21,870 nt of DNA. Origin: an uncultured bacterium (GTDB taxonomy: Bacteria; Planctomycetota; Planctomycetia; Pirellulales; UBA1268). How positions within the stretch are numbered: position 1 is the first letter of the stretch; every line of letters begins with the position of its first letter. Below are positions 14,615 through 21,870 of the stretch, in pieces. Both the position numbers and the translations under genes were made by a program. The notes under the pieces are model-generated. The model was not told the DNA's origin and ran no database searches. It was given only the letters and a program-made list of their open reading frames with translations. Where the stretch lies: positions 1 through 21,870 of the forward strand of contig CALGAS010000555.1 in assembly GCA_937959175.1 (NCBI GenBank), given 5' to 3'.

Positions 14615-15550
14615 ATGGCCAAAAAGACCGAATCCAGGCCGCAGCCGCCTGCCGCCGGGAAAGCCTGTGAAATCCTCCCGGACACCGTGCTGGGCGACGA
14701 CGTGGCCCTGGTGGCCGAGAATATGGAGCAGATCCTCGCCTCGCCGAGTTACCTGCTGGCCCAGGAAGACCCGGGCCTGCTCTCGCTCGAGGAGATGCGG
14801 GGCGTGCGGATGCTCCTGGAACTCGAAAAGCCGGAACTGGCGCTCCAGGCTGACCGGATCCATTCCACCGTGATCGTCTTCGGCGGCACCCAGATCGTCG
14901 AGCGGGGGGCCGCCGAGCGGCGGCTGTCCGAGGCTCGCCGGGCCGCCGCGGCCGCGCCGGACGACCGGGAAGCGGCCCGCGAAGTGGTCCGGGCCGAGCG
15001 ACTGCTCGAGCACGCCCACTACTACGACTCGGCCCGGCAGTTCGCCAAACTGGTCTCGATCGACAACCAGTGCGACAGTCAGCGGGACTACGTCGTCATC
15101 ACCGGGGGCGGCCCCGGCATCATGGAGGCGGCCAATCGGGGTGCCTTCGACGTGGGCTGCAAGTCGATCGGCCTCAACATCAAGCTGCCTGCCGAGCAGC
15201 AGCCCAATCCCTTCATCACTCCTGAGTTGTGCTTCCAGTTCAAGTATTTCGCGCTGAGAAAGTTCCACTTCATCCTCCGGGCGGCGGCGGTGGTGCTCTT
15301 CCCGGGCGGCTTCGGCACCCTCGACGAGATGTTCGAGACGCTCACCCTCCGGCAGACCCACCGGATGCAGCCGGTGCCGATCATCCTCTTCGGTCGCGAC
15401 TACTGGTCGCGGGTGATCGACTTCCAGTTCCTGGCCGACTCGGGGGTGATTTCCGATCGCCATCTCGAGCTTTTCACCTACGCCGAGACTCCCGAGGAGG
15501 CCTGGCGGCAGATCGTCGACTTCCATGCCGCGGCGCAGGCGGGCGACTGA
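14615..15550 (+). CDS. LOG-family (lysine decarboxylase-like) protein
   Basis: Rossmann-fold protein of the LOG/TIGR00730-related group, some members of which are cytokinin-riboside phosphoribohydrolases acting on AMP-like nucleotides. The strand VIVFGGTQ (86-93) starts the nucleotide fold; GGGPGIMEAANRGA (164-177) and PGGFGTLDEMFE (230-241) are the family signatures. The 311-residue protein is longer than the roughly 190-residue LOG enzymes. It has an extra N-terminal 80 residues and a helical insertion rich in Ala and Arg at 98-140. GGAAAGA lies upstream of the ATG at 14615. It is last in the csrA-side operon, 51 bp after the nuclease, and converges on phoR with a 20-bp spacer. The substrate is unproven. 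Confidence 0.9.
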   Translation: MAKKTESRPQPPAAGKACEILPDTVLGDDVALVAENMEQILASPSYLLAQEDPGLLSLEEMRGVRMLLELEKPELALQADRIHSTVIVFGGTQIVERGAAERRLSEARRAAAAAPDDREAAREVVRAERLLEHAHYYDSARQFAKLVSIDNQCDSQRDYVVITGGGPGIMEAANRGAFDVGCKSIGLNIKLPAEQQPNPFITPELCFQFKYFALRKFHFILRAAAVVLFPGGFGTLDEMFETLTLRQTHRMQPVPIILFGRDYWSRVIDFQFLADSGVISDRHLELFTYAETPEEAWRQIVDFHAAAQAGD

Positions 15551-15574
15551 TCACCGTTCAAACGGTTCGGTCAG
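15547..15574. terminator. Hairpin shared by convergent LOG and phoR genes
   Basis: ACCGTT (15553-15558) and AACGGT (15561-15566) face each other across CA, with an outer CTGA/TCAG pair (15547-15550 and 15571-15574). The palindrome spans both stop codons and could end transcription in both directions. It has no strong T tract, so this is tentative. Confidence 0.4.
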
Positions 15575-17391
15575 CCCTCGGCCGGCAGCCGGATGGTGAA
15601 GGTGCTGCCGATACCCGGAGTGCTCTCGACGGTGATCCCGCCGCCGTGGGCCTGGACGATGTGCTTGACGATCGAGAGGCCCAGGCCGGTCCCGCCAAGC
15701 TTGCGGCTGCGAGCCTTGTCGACCCGGTAGAACCGCTCGAACAGCCGGGGCAGGTGGACCGCCTCGATCCCGGTGCCCTCGTCGGCGACCGAGAGCACCA
15801 GTTCCTCGCCGTCCCGGGCGGCCGCCAGGCGGACGTGGCTGCCGGGATCGCTGTATTTGATGGCGTTGTCCACCAGGTTGATGACCGCCTGTTCCAAGAG
15901 TGGCGGATTGACGGCGGCCGTCAGCGACTCGGGGCAATCGGTCTGGAGGCCGATCGACCGCTCCGCCGCCCGCGGGCTGCAGTCGGCCTCGACCGCCGCA
16001 AAGACATCCCCGATCGGGACCATTTCCAAGGGCAGATTACCGATCCCTTCACTCTGCTCGATTCGCGACAGGGCCAGAAGATCCTCGATGATCGAGGCCA
16101 GCCGGTCGGCCTGCCGGTTGACGATCTCCAGGAATCGCCGGCTGTTGCCGGGATCTTCGACGGCGCCGTCGAGGAGGGTCTCGACAAAGCCTTTGATCGA
16201 GGCGACCGGTGTCTTGAGTTCGTGGGAGACGTTGGCGACGAAGTCCCGCCGCACGTTTTCGAGCCGCTGCATGTCGGTGACGTCGTTGAGCACGATCACC
16301 GCGCCCCCCTCGCCCGAGAGATCCCGCAGGGCCGTGCCCCGCAGCCGGATCGTGCGGTCGCGGGCGGCCCTCAGGACGAGGTCGTCCTCGACCGGCTCAC
16401 GGCAGTCGATCGCGAGAAGAGCGAAGCGGCGGAGGTCGGGGTTGCGGATCACTTCCTGCAGCGGCCGGCGGATCACGTCGTCGAGGTCGATGCCCAGCAG
16501 TTCAGCCGCTGCTCGATTCATTCCCACAATCCGCTGCCGGGCGTCGATTGCCAGCACGCCCTCGATCATGCTCCCCAGGACAGCTTCCTGCTGCGTTCCC
16601 TGCCGGCCGAGCAACAGGCCCCGCTCCACGAGTTGTTCGCGAAGCGTGCGATAGGCTTCGGACAGCCCCGCCACCTCGGCCAGTTCGGTCGATGGCAGCG
16701 GGGCATCGACATCGCCAGCAGCCAGTCGTTCGGCGGCGACGCGGAGCTCTTCGACCGGCCTGGCAGCCCGGCGGGCCAGCAGCCAGCCGGCCACCACGGC
16801 GGCCAGCCCGCAGGCAGCGGTACCGGCGAGCATCCAGCCGAGCGACCGGGCGAGGGCCTCGTCGGAGGCGGCGGTATCGGCGGTCACCGTGACAATTGCC
16901 CGCGGCTGTCCGGGCGGCCCCAGCGGAATCGCCACCGCCAGCGATCGGCGACCGGCGGCGACGTCGTAGCGACTCCCGCTGGCCGTCTGGCCCCGGCGGG
17001 CCTGCCGGATCAGCGGCGAGTCGAGTTCGCGGGCCGAGACGGAATCGGCTCCGGGGGAATCGCCATCCTGGCCCTCGCCCGTCGAGTTTCCCGGCAACGC
17101 CTCGGCTCGGCGGGCTGCAATCGAGTCCAGCTCGATCAGGTCGGCCTCGAGTCCGGCGGCACGGAAGGCCTCGGCCCGCGACTGAAAGGCCGCCGTGTCG
17201 AGGGGGCCGTGGTCATTGAACCTGATCGTGTCGGCCAAGCCGCGGGCGACGTCGGTGAGCCGCTGCCGCTCGGCCTCGCTCGCCAGGGCGGCCATCTGAA
17301 CGCTGGCCACCCAGAAACAGCCGGCCAGCACGCCCCCCACGAGGACACACCAGCCGGCGAAGAGATGCCAGACAAGCCGGGTGCGGGGCAT
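15571..17391 (-). CDS. phoR: PhoR-like sensor histidine kinase
   Basis: Membrane histidine kinase partner of the upstream regulator. In 606 residues: TM1 about 8-30; a periplasmic sensor region to about 180; TM2 about 184-206; a HAMP linker (207-258); a PAS domain (about 270-375, MIEGVLAIDARQRIVGMN); HisKA with FVANVSHELKTPVASIKGF, phospho-acceptor His390; and an ATPase domain with N-box NLVDNAIKYSD (505-515), DEGTGI (537-542) and GGTGLGLSIVKH (566-577). This layout matches PhoR of the extended Bacillus type. The phoR name rests on architecture and the PhoB-like neighbour; no phosphate transport gene is in the window, so another stimulus is possible. It starts 27 bp after the regulator stop. 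Confidence 0.88.
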   Translation of the reverse strand: MPRTRLVWHLFAGWCVLVGGVLAGCFWVASVQMAALASEAERQRLTDVARGLADTIRFNDHGPLDTAAFQSRAEAFRAAGLEADLIELDSIAARRAEALPGNSTGEGQDGDSPGADSVSARELDSPLIRQARRGQTASGSRYDVAAGRRSLAVAIPLGPPGQPRAIVTVTADTAASDEALARSLGWMLAGTAACGLAAVVAGWLLARRAARPVEELRVAAERLAAGDVDAPLPSTELAEVAGLSEAYRTLREQLVERGLLLGRQGTQQEAVLGSMIEGVLAIDARQRIVGMNRAAAELLGIDLDDVIRRPLQEVIRNPDLRRFALLAIDCREPVEDDLVLRAARDRTIRLRGTALRDLSGEGGAVIVLNDVTDMQRLENVRRDFVANVSHELKTPVASIKGFVETLLDGAVEDPGNSRRFLEIVNRQADRLASIIEDLLALSRIEQSEGIGNLPLEMVPIGDVFAAVEADCSPRAAERSIGLQTDCPESLTAAVNPPLLEQAVINLVDNAIKYSDPGSHVRLAAARDGEELVLSVADEGTGIEAVHLPRLFERFYRVDKARSRKLGGTGLGLSIVKHIVQAHGGGITVESTPGIGSTFTIRLPAEG

Positions 17392-17418
17392 GGAGGTGGC
17401 TGCCGGGTGGGACGCTGC

Positions 17419-18186
17419 CTACGCCCGGAACCGATACCCCACGCCGCGAACGGTCTCGATGTAGGAACCGTGAGTGCCGAGCTTTTTGCGGAGGCCGGCG
17501 ACCTGAACGTCGACCGACCGCTCCGTGACAGGATAATCCTCGCCCTTGACCGCGTCGACGATCTGCGTCCGGGTGTAGGCCCAGCCGGGCCGACGGGCGA
17601 GAAACTGGAGGAGCGCGAATTCCGTGTAGGTGAGTTCCAGGGGCTTCCCGGCCAGGGTCGCCTCGTGGCGGCCCGGGTTGATCGAGAGTTCGTGGACGTC
17701 GATCGTCAGCTCGGCCTCAGCCTGCCGCCGTGAGTCGTGGCGACGCAGAAGGGCCTTGATGCGGGCGTTGAGCACCCGCGGGCTGAAGGGCTTGGCGATG
17801 TAGTCGTCGGCACCGCGGTCGAGGCCGGCCACCATGTCGGACTCCTCGCTCTTGGCGGTCAGCATGATGATCGGGATCTCACGGGTGCGGGCATCGGCCT
17901 TGAGCCGCCGGCAGACCTCGAGGCCGTCGACGGCCGGCAGCATCAAGTCGAGCACGATCAGGTCGGGCGGCTGCCGGCGGGCAGTCTTGAGGGCCTCCTC
18001 GCCGCTGCCGACGCAGGCGACCTCGTGTCCCTCCTTGGAGAGGTTGTAGCGGACGAGCTCGAGAAGATCGTCTTCGTCATCGACGACCAGAATGCGATAC
18101 GCGGCCGGCGGCGGCGAACCGCCCCGTGACTTCGATGGCGGGTGCTTCACGGCGGCTTCCTGCGGCACAAGGACGTCAGCTGGCAT
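17419..18186 (-). CDS. phoB: PhoB/PhoP-like OmpR-family response regulator
   Basis: DNA-binding response regulator. The receiver domain has the acid pair Asp36/Asp37 in ILVVDDEDDLLELV, the phospho-acceptor Asp80 in LIVLDLMLPAVDGLEV, the switch Thr in IIMLTAKSEESD and the conserved Lys in DYIAKPFSPRVL. The C-terminal winged helix has LELTYTEFALLQFLA, RSVDVQVAGLRKKLG and YIETVRGVGYRF. The ATG at 18186 gives 255 residues with a 29-residue proline-rich lead before the receiver; a longer reading to 18330 adds non-conserved sequence and is rejected. The regulator is first and the kinase second in the same unit. The phoB assignment is by family resemblance and context. Confidence 0.88.
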   Translation of the reverse strand: MPADVLVPQEAAVKHPPSKSRGGSPPPAAYRILVVDDEDDLLELVRYNLSKEGHEVACVGSGEEALKTARRQPPDLIVLDLMLPAVDGLEVCRRLKADARTREIPIIMLTAKSEESDMVAGLDRGADDYIAKPFSPRVLNARIKALLRRHDSRRQAEAELTIDVHELSINPGRHEATLAGKPLELTYTEFALLQFLARRPGWAYTRTQIVDAVKGEDYPVTERSVDVQVAGLRKKLGTHGSYIETVRGVGYRFRA

Positions 18187-18288
18187 CGGTGGGCGGGTGG
18201 TGAGAGGAAGGGATGATTGGCAGAAGTATGCCCGCTCGGGGCAGGCCTCGGAAAATGAGAATTCGATGAAGGGCTGGGAGCCGGGAAA

Positions 18289-18432
18289 GCCCAACGGCCC
18301 GCCGTCCCCCCGGGAGCATTGGGAAGCCACCCGGGTTCGCTTGGTCGTGACGGCGTTTTGGGCGAGACGTTGGTGAACGGTGGCTCGGGCTTCCGGGGGC
18401 CGATCTCGCCCAACCTCCCGCCGTCCCCCCGG
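18289..18432 (+). repeat. 25-bp direct repeat pair, offset 119 bp
   Basis: Copies at 18289-18313 and 18408-18432 share GCCCAAC, two differing bases, then CCCGCCGTCCCCCCGG: 23 of 25 identical. The second copy runs into the left arm of the terminator hairpin; the first does not form an equivalent stem. Confidence 0.7.
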
Positions 18433-18451
18433 CTCGCGCCGGGGGGCTTTT
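18425..18451 (+). terminator. Intrinsic terminator, plus-strand orientation
   Basis: CCCCCCGGC (18425-18433) pairs perfectly with GCCGGGGGG (18438-18446) across a TCGC loop, followed by CTTTT. No A-run precedes the stem, so it works in the plus direction only. It lies 12 bases beyond the helicase stop (18463-18465) on the opposite strand. Confidence 0.7.
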
Positions 18452-18462
18452 ATGGTGAGGGG

Positions 18463-21400
18463 CTAGGAGAGCAGTAGCTCGACGTCTTCGGCGGTCAGGT
18501 TGGCAATCACGCTGCCGTCGGCCCGCACGATCGACTCGGCCAACTCCCGCTTCTTGTCCTGAAGCGCCAGGATCTTCTCCTCGACCGTATCGCGGGCGAT
18601 CAGCCGGTAGGCGAAGACCGGCCGGGTCTGGCCGATTCGGTGGGCCCGGTCGACCGCCTGGGCCTCGACGGCCGGGTTCCACCAGGGATCGAGAATGTAG
18701 ATGTAGTCGGCCGCGGTGAGGTTGAGGCCCTGGCCGCCCGCCTTGAGGCTCACCAGGAACAGCCGGCAGTCGGGATCTTCCTGGAAGCGGGCGACGCGGG
18801 CCTGCCGGTCGGTCGTGCGGCCGTCGAGGTATTCGTAGGGGAGCGGCCGGGCGTCGAGTTTCCGCCGGAGGATCGCCAGGAAACTCGTGAACTGGCTGAA
18901 GACGAGCACCTTGTGGCCCTCGTCGATCACCTCGTCGAGCTGCTCCAAGAGCGCGTCGAGCTTGGCCGAGGGGTCGTCGATGCGGGCCTGATCGACGAGG
19001 CCCGGATGGCAGGCAGTCTGGCGAAGCCGCAGGAGCGCCTCGAGGACGGCGATCCGCGAGCGGCCGATGCCGAGCCGGCCGATCCGGCCGGAAAGCTCGG
19101 CCCGGAAGTGGTGCCGCAGTTCGTCGTAAGCCTTGCGTTGGGCGGTCCCGAGTTCGACGAACAACGTCTGCTCCGTTTTCTCGGGGAGATCGGAGAGCAC
19201 CTCGGCCTTGGTGCGGCGGAGGAGGTAGGGCCGCACGGCCCGAGCGACGACCTCGGCGCTGCTGCGGCCGTCGGCCAGAAACCGCCGCAGTCGGGCGGCG
19301 CTGCCGAGCTGGCCGGGATTCAGAAACTCGAAGATGCTCCAGAGTTCGCCGATGTGGTTCTCGACCGGCGTGCCGGTGAGGGCCAGCCGGTGCCGGGCCT
19401 TGAGCAGCCGGCAGGCCTTGGCCGCCTGGCTGGCGGCATTTTTGATCGACTGGGCCTCGTCGAGGATCACATAGTCGAACTCCGTCTCGCGGTGCCGGAC
19501 GATGTCGCGGCGGAGGGTCCCGTAGGTGGTGATCACGATGTCATGATCGGAGAGATCGCCGGCGGCTTCGGCCCGGGCGTTGCCCGTGTGATTGGCGACC
19601 CGCAGCGCCGGAGCGAACTTGGTCGCCTCGTCGATCCAGTTGAAGACGAGGCTCTTGGGAACAACCACCAGGCTGGGACGGTGCGGGATGGCTCCGTCGG
19701 TCAGGAGGTTCTTGCGGCGCATCAGCAACGCCAGCACCTGGATGGTCTTGCCAAGGCCCATGTCATCGGCCAGGCAGCCGCCCAGGCCGAGATCCTCCAG
19801 GAAGGCGAGCCAGCCGAGGCCCTCCCGCTGGTAGTGACGGAGGGTTCCCTTGAAACCGGCCGGCTCATTCTCCGCCTCGGGCTGCTCGCCCTTGGCCAGT
19901 TGGTCCCGCAGCCGCTCGAAGGCCTCGTCGAACCGAGCCTGAGGCTGGCCGGCCAGGAGGGCGTCGAGCAGGGCGACCTGGATGCGGCCGTACCGCAGCC
20001 GCCCATCATGCTTCTGAGCCAGGGCCGCGAAGGGGGCGAACTGGGTGGCGAACGATTCGGGGAGGATGCCGACCGAGCCGTCGGCCAGTTCGACCGCCCG
20101 CCGCCCGGCAGCCAGGGCCTCCAAGAGTGCGGGGAAGTCGGCAGCCACGCCGCCGAAATCCATAGTGGCCGACAACTCGAACCAGTCGATCCCGCTGGTG
20201 ACGTTCCAGGCCACGCTGCCCGCCGGCCGGTAGCGGCGTCCGGCCACCTCGACCGTCCAGCCGGCGGCGGCCAGTTCCGAGACCGAGCCGTCGAGCCGGC
20301 CCCGGGCGACTTCGACATGGTGGGCTACCGCGTCGTCATCGAGCGACGCGCCCCGGGGAGGCGTGAAGCCGTGTCGCGGCAAGGCCGCGAGGGCCTCCCG
20401 CTCGCCGCGGCGGTCGCGGCGGACGAGCAGCCGGCGTTCGACATCGACCGCGCCGCCGGCGTCGTCGTCGGCCGCTACGAGGATCCCGGCGTAGTCGAAC
20501 CAGATCCGCCCTGCCAGTTGGACGCGGGGCGAACTGCGGCGGCGGCGACCGTTGGGAGCCGTCTCGTCGGCTGCGATCGCCGGCGAGTCGTCGAGCACGA
20601 GCTTTGGTCGGGGCGGCCCCGACTCGATCTGCCAGCCCGTCCAGGCCGGCAGCACCACGCGGGGCAGGTCGGCCAGCCCCGCGAGCCGCTCGATCAGGCC
20701 GTCGCACTGGGTGGCGGAGAGTTCGATCGGGCCGCGACGGTCGAACTGGTCGATCCAGCCGGTGGCGGGGTCGGCCGCGAGCCGGGCGATCCGGTCCTCG
20801 AACACGACGATGCCCGACTTGAGGATTGCCCGCGGCGTGCGGAGGTCCTTTCGTTCGCTGCCACGGACAAGCGATGCGGCGAGGGTGGCTTTCGCCGGCC
20901 GGACCGGCGGAGCGTCGGCATCGGCGTTGCGGCGGCGGGGCAGCTCGTCGTCATCGGGACCCACCACGAAGGCAAACTCCCAGGGCCGCCCACCGTCCCA
21001 GGCCAGCGGGATCACCTCCTCGGGTGCCCGGCGGGGTTCCGGCTGCACGACCAGCCGACCGGTCTCGCAGAGCATGGCGAGATGCTTGGCCGCCGAGTGC
21101 GGGCTGACGATGATCCGTGAGATCGTCCGCTGCTCGAGCGGCGGCGGGAGGCTGCGGTCATCACCGCTGGCGGCGCCGAGCAATGCCCCGAGAATCTCCC
21201 GCTCCTGGTGATCAAGATCGGCCAGCTCGATCTCACCGGGGCCGATCGTGATCGAACGGGGTCTGCCGGTGGCGTTGCCCGCCACGTCGAGCTGCATGCG
21301 GCAGGGAGTGAGCACGGCCGCCCTGGCTTCGGCTGAGGCACCGGTATCCAGGAGAAACACGAGCGCCCCGCCGGCCCGCCGCTGATCGGGAATCGTCACG

Positions 21401-21870
21401 CCCCGGCTGCGGACGGCCGGCTCGACCAGCCGCCGCCGCTCCTCCAGTTCCGCAGCCCAGGGGGGCAGGCGGGGGCTGCCGCGGCCCGATGCTGCCCGTC
21501 GGCGGACCACCACGCCTCCGGTCCGGGCCGGCTCGGGCTCCGGAATCGGGGCCGGCTCGGCGGTCGCGACGAAGGCCGCCGAGTCTTCATCGCCAATCAC
21601 GTCGAGGGTGACGGGCGTCTGGTCGTGAATCCCGGCCAGCAGGCCGCGGCGATCGACCTCCAGCAGCACCGCCGCCAGGACGGCACACGGCCGGCCGGCT
21701 CGCCCCTCGTCGGTCGTGCAGCGGCTCTCCAGCGTCATGCCGCCGCGACGATGGGCCGAGAGTTCCAGAAACACCTCGTGTTCCTCTCCCTCCTCGCTGG
21801 TCACGGTGGCCTTGACCTGGCCAACGCGGGGGCTGGAGACGGCGGCCGAGGGGATCGCGCGGGCCTGGGC
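18463..21870 (-). CDS. SNF2/SWI2-type DEAD-box helicase, 5' partial
   Basis: DNA-dependent ATPase of the SNF2 superfamily, relative of bacterial RapA/HepA-like and SWIM-domain remodelers. About 1135 residues are visible and the frame is still open at the window edge, so the start is outside; the GTG at 21804 is internal. Motif I is DDMGLGKTIQVLALL (near 19750), motif II LDEAQSIKN (near 19455), motif III LTGTPVENHIGELWSIFEFL. The C-terminal helicase lobe has VFSQFTSFLAILRRKL, SLKAGGQGLNLTAADYI, DPWWNPAVEAQAVDRAHRIG and the tail TVEEKILALQDKKRELAESI. The N-terminal part keeps only a degenerate SWIM-like block (SRCTTDEGRAGRPCAVLAA). An acidic, Arg-rich linker joins it to the motor. Probable roles are nucleoprotein remodelling or transcription recycling. 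Confidence 0.92.
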   Translation of the reverse strand, partial: AQARAIPSAAVSSPRVGQVKATVTSEEGEEHEVFLELSAHRRGGMTLESRCTTDEGRAGRPCAVLAAVLLEVDRRGLLAGIHDQTPVTLDVIGDEDSAAFVATAEPAPIPEPEPARTGGVVVRRRAASGRGSPRLPPWAAELEERRRLVEPAVRSRGVTIPDQRRAGGALVFLLDTGASAEARAAVLTPCRMQLDVAGNATGRPRSITIGPGEIELADLDHQEREILGALLGAASGDDRSLPPPLEQRTISRIIVSPHSAAKHLAMLCETGRLVVQPEPRRAPEEVIPLAWDGGRPWEFAFVVGPDDDELPRRRNADADAPPVRPAKATLAASLVRGSERKDLRTPRAILKSGIVVFEDRIARLAADPATGWIDQFDRRGPIELSATQCDGLIERLAGLADLPRVVLPAWTGWQIESGPPRPKLVLDDSPAIAADETAPNGRRRRSSPRVQLAGRIWFDYAGILVAADDDAGGAVDVERRLLVRRDRRGEREALAALPRHGFTPPRGASLDDDAVAHHVEVARGRLDGSVSELAAAGWTVEVAGRRYRPAGSVAWNVTSGIDWFELSATMDFGGVAADFPALLEALAAGRRAVELADGSVGILPESFATQFAPFAALAQKHDGRLRYGRIQVALLDALLAGQPQARFDEAFERLRDQLAKGEQPEAENEPAGFKGTLRHYQREGLGWLAFLEDLGLGGCLADDMGLGKTIQVLALLMRRKNLLTDGAIPHRPSLVVVPKSLVFNWIDEATKFAPALRVANHTGNARAEAAGDLSDHDIVITTYGTLRRDIVRHRETEFDYVILDEAQSIKNAASQAAKACRLLKARHRLALTGTPVENHIGELWSIFEFLNPGQLGSAARLRRFLADGRSSAEVVARAVRPYLLRRTKAEVLSDLPEKTEQTLFVELGTAQRKAYDELRHHFRAELSGRIGRLGIGRSRIAVLEALLRLRQTACHPGLVDQARIDDPSAKLDALLEQLDEVIDEGHKVLVFSQFTSFLAILRRKLDARPLPYEYLDGRTTDRQARVARFQEDPDCRLFLVSLKAGGQGLNLTAADYIYILDPWWNPAVEAQAVDRAHRIGQTRPVFAYRLIARDTVEEKILALQDKKRELAESIVRADGSVIANLTAEDVELLLS

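Larger units (their letters stand above)
18187..18462. other. Spacer between SNF2 helicase gene and phoB, possible small RNA
   Basis: The 276-bp spacer lies after the helicase stop and before the phoB start, both on the minus strand. It contains a 25-bp direct repeat and an intrinsic terminator pointing in the plus direction, with no annotated plus-strand gene to terminate. A small plus-strand RNA ending at about 18451 would explain this. I see no confident promoter for it. Confidence 0.35.

Noticed and set aside
14132..15526. Open minus-strand frame of 464 codons
   Set aside because: It is antisense to the LOG gene and the end of the beta-CASP gene, with no recognisable domain.
15229..17733. 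Open plus-strand frame of 834 codons
   Set aside because: It lies opposite phoR and part of phoB, has Arg/Pro/Asp-rich composition and no domain. It is the usual antisense frame of a GC-rich gene.
18187..18330. N-terminal extension of the phoB-like gene
   Set aside because: The extra residues are not receiver-like, and the sequence contains the direct repeat.
18640..21120. Open plus-strand frame of 826 codons
   Set aside because: It is antisense to the SNF2 helicase, whose motifs are unmistakable, and shows no conserved motif of its own.
1..21870. CRISPR array, tRNA or rRNA genes, prophage genes, defence island
   Set aside because: No regularly spaced repeats, cloverleaf-like sequence, phage structural genes or known defence proteins were seen. 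The SNF2 helicase alone, without a nuclease or methylase partner, is not evidence of a defence system.

Overview
The window is GC-rich and tightly packed, and looks like a chromosomal segment of a planctomycete. That assignment is an inference from gene content: an exported PQQ-type beta-propeller protein with a mature N-terminus starting near WPQWRGP, coupled to a Tat-exported TIM-barrel isomerase; a lone csrA; a long SNF2-type helicase; and several lineage-restricted hypothetical proteins. Both ends cut genes: a GT4 glycosyltransferase on the left and the SNF2 helicase on the right. I see no tRNA, rRNA or CRISPR array.

Layout, left to right. (1) 1-1178 (+), glycosyltransferase, 5' end missing. 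(2) 1216-4436 (-), a probable operon read miaE-like, TPC-type P1B ATPase, nth, the last two overlapping as TGATG. (3) 4578-5749 (+), a DUF2237 protein whose stop overlaps the start of a TSUP (TauE/SafE) permease. The permease frame carries an in-frame TAG halfway and a perfect 22-bp palindrome in its linker. (4) 5750-6866, a mobile element with 25-bp inverted ends that encodes a RAYT-type HUH transposase with a DnaA-domain-IV-like tail. Its left end begins on the base after the permease stop. (5) 6882-8019 (-), an SMR efflux protein followed by a glycosyltransferase-like protein with no conventional start codon. (6) 8175-10714 (-), the PQQ-like protein and the TIM-barrel isomerase, overlapping by ATGA. 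(7) 10872-15550 (+), an exported hypothetical, a 330-bp spacer with a long hairpin and a good promoter, then csrA, a membrane-anchored hypothetical, a beta-CASP metallo-beta-lactamase nuclease and a LOG-family protein. (8) 15571-18186 (-), a PhoB/PhoR-like two-component pair, regulator first. (9) 18187-18462, a spacer with a direct repeat and an intrinsic terminator facing the plus strand. (10) 18463 to the end (-), the SNF2-type helicase.

How they may work together (inference). The miaE/ATPase/nth set joins two iron enzymes to a transporter of a class linked to iron or nickel. The csrA/beta-CASP pair suggests an RNA-metabolism neighbourhood. The PhoBR-like pair would sense an envelope signal, probably phosphate, though no pst or phoU gene is in view. 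The most unusual part is 4976-7652: a broken permease, a REP-like palindrome, a RAYT element and a gene with a non-canonical start sit within 2.7 kb.
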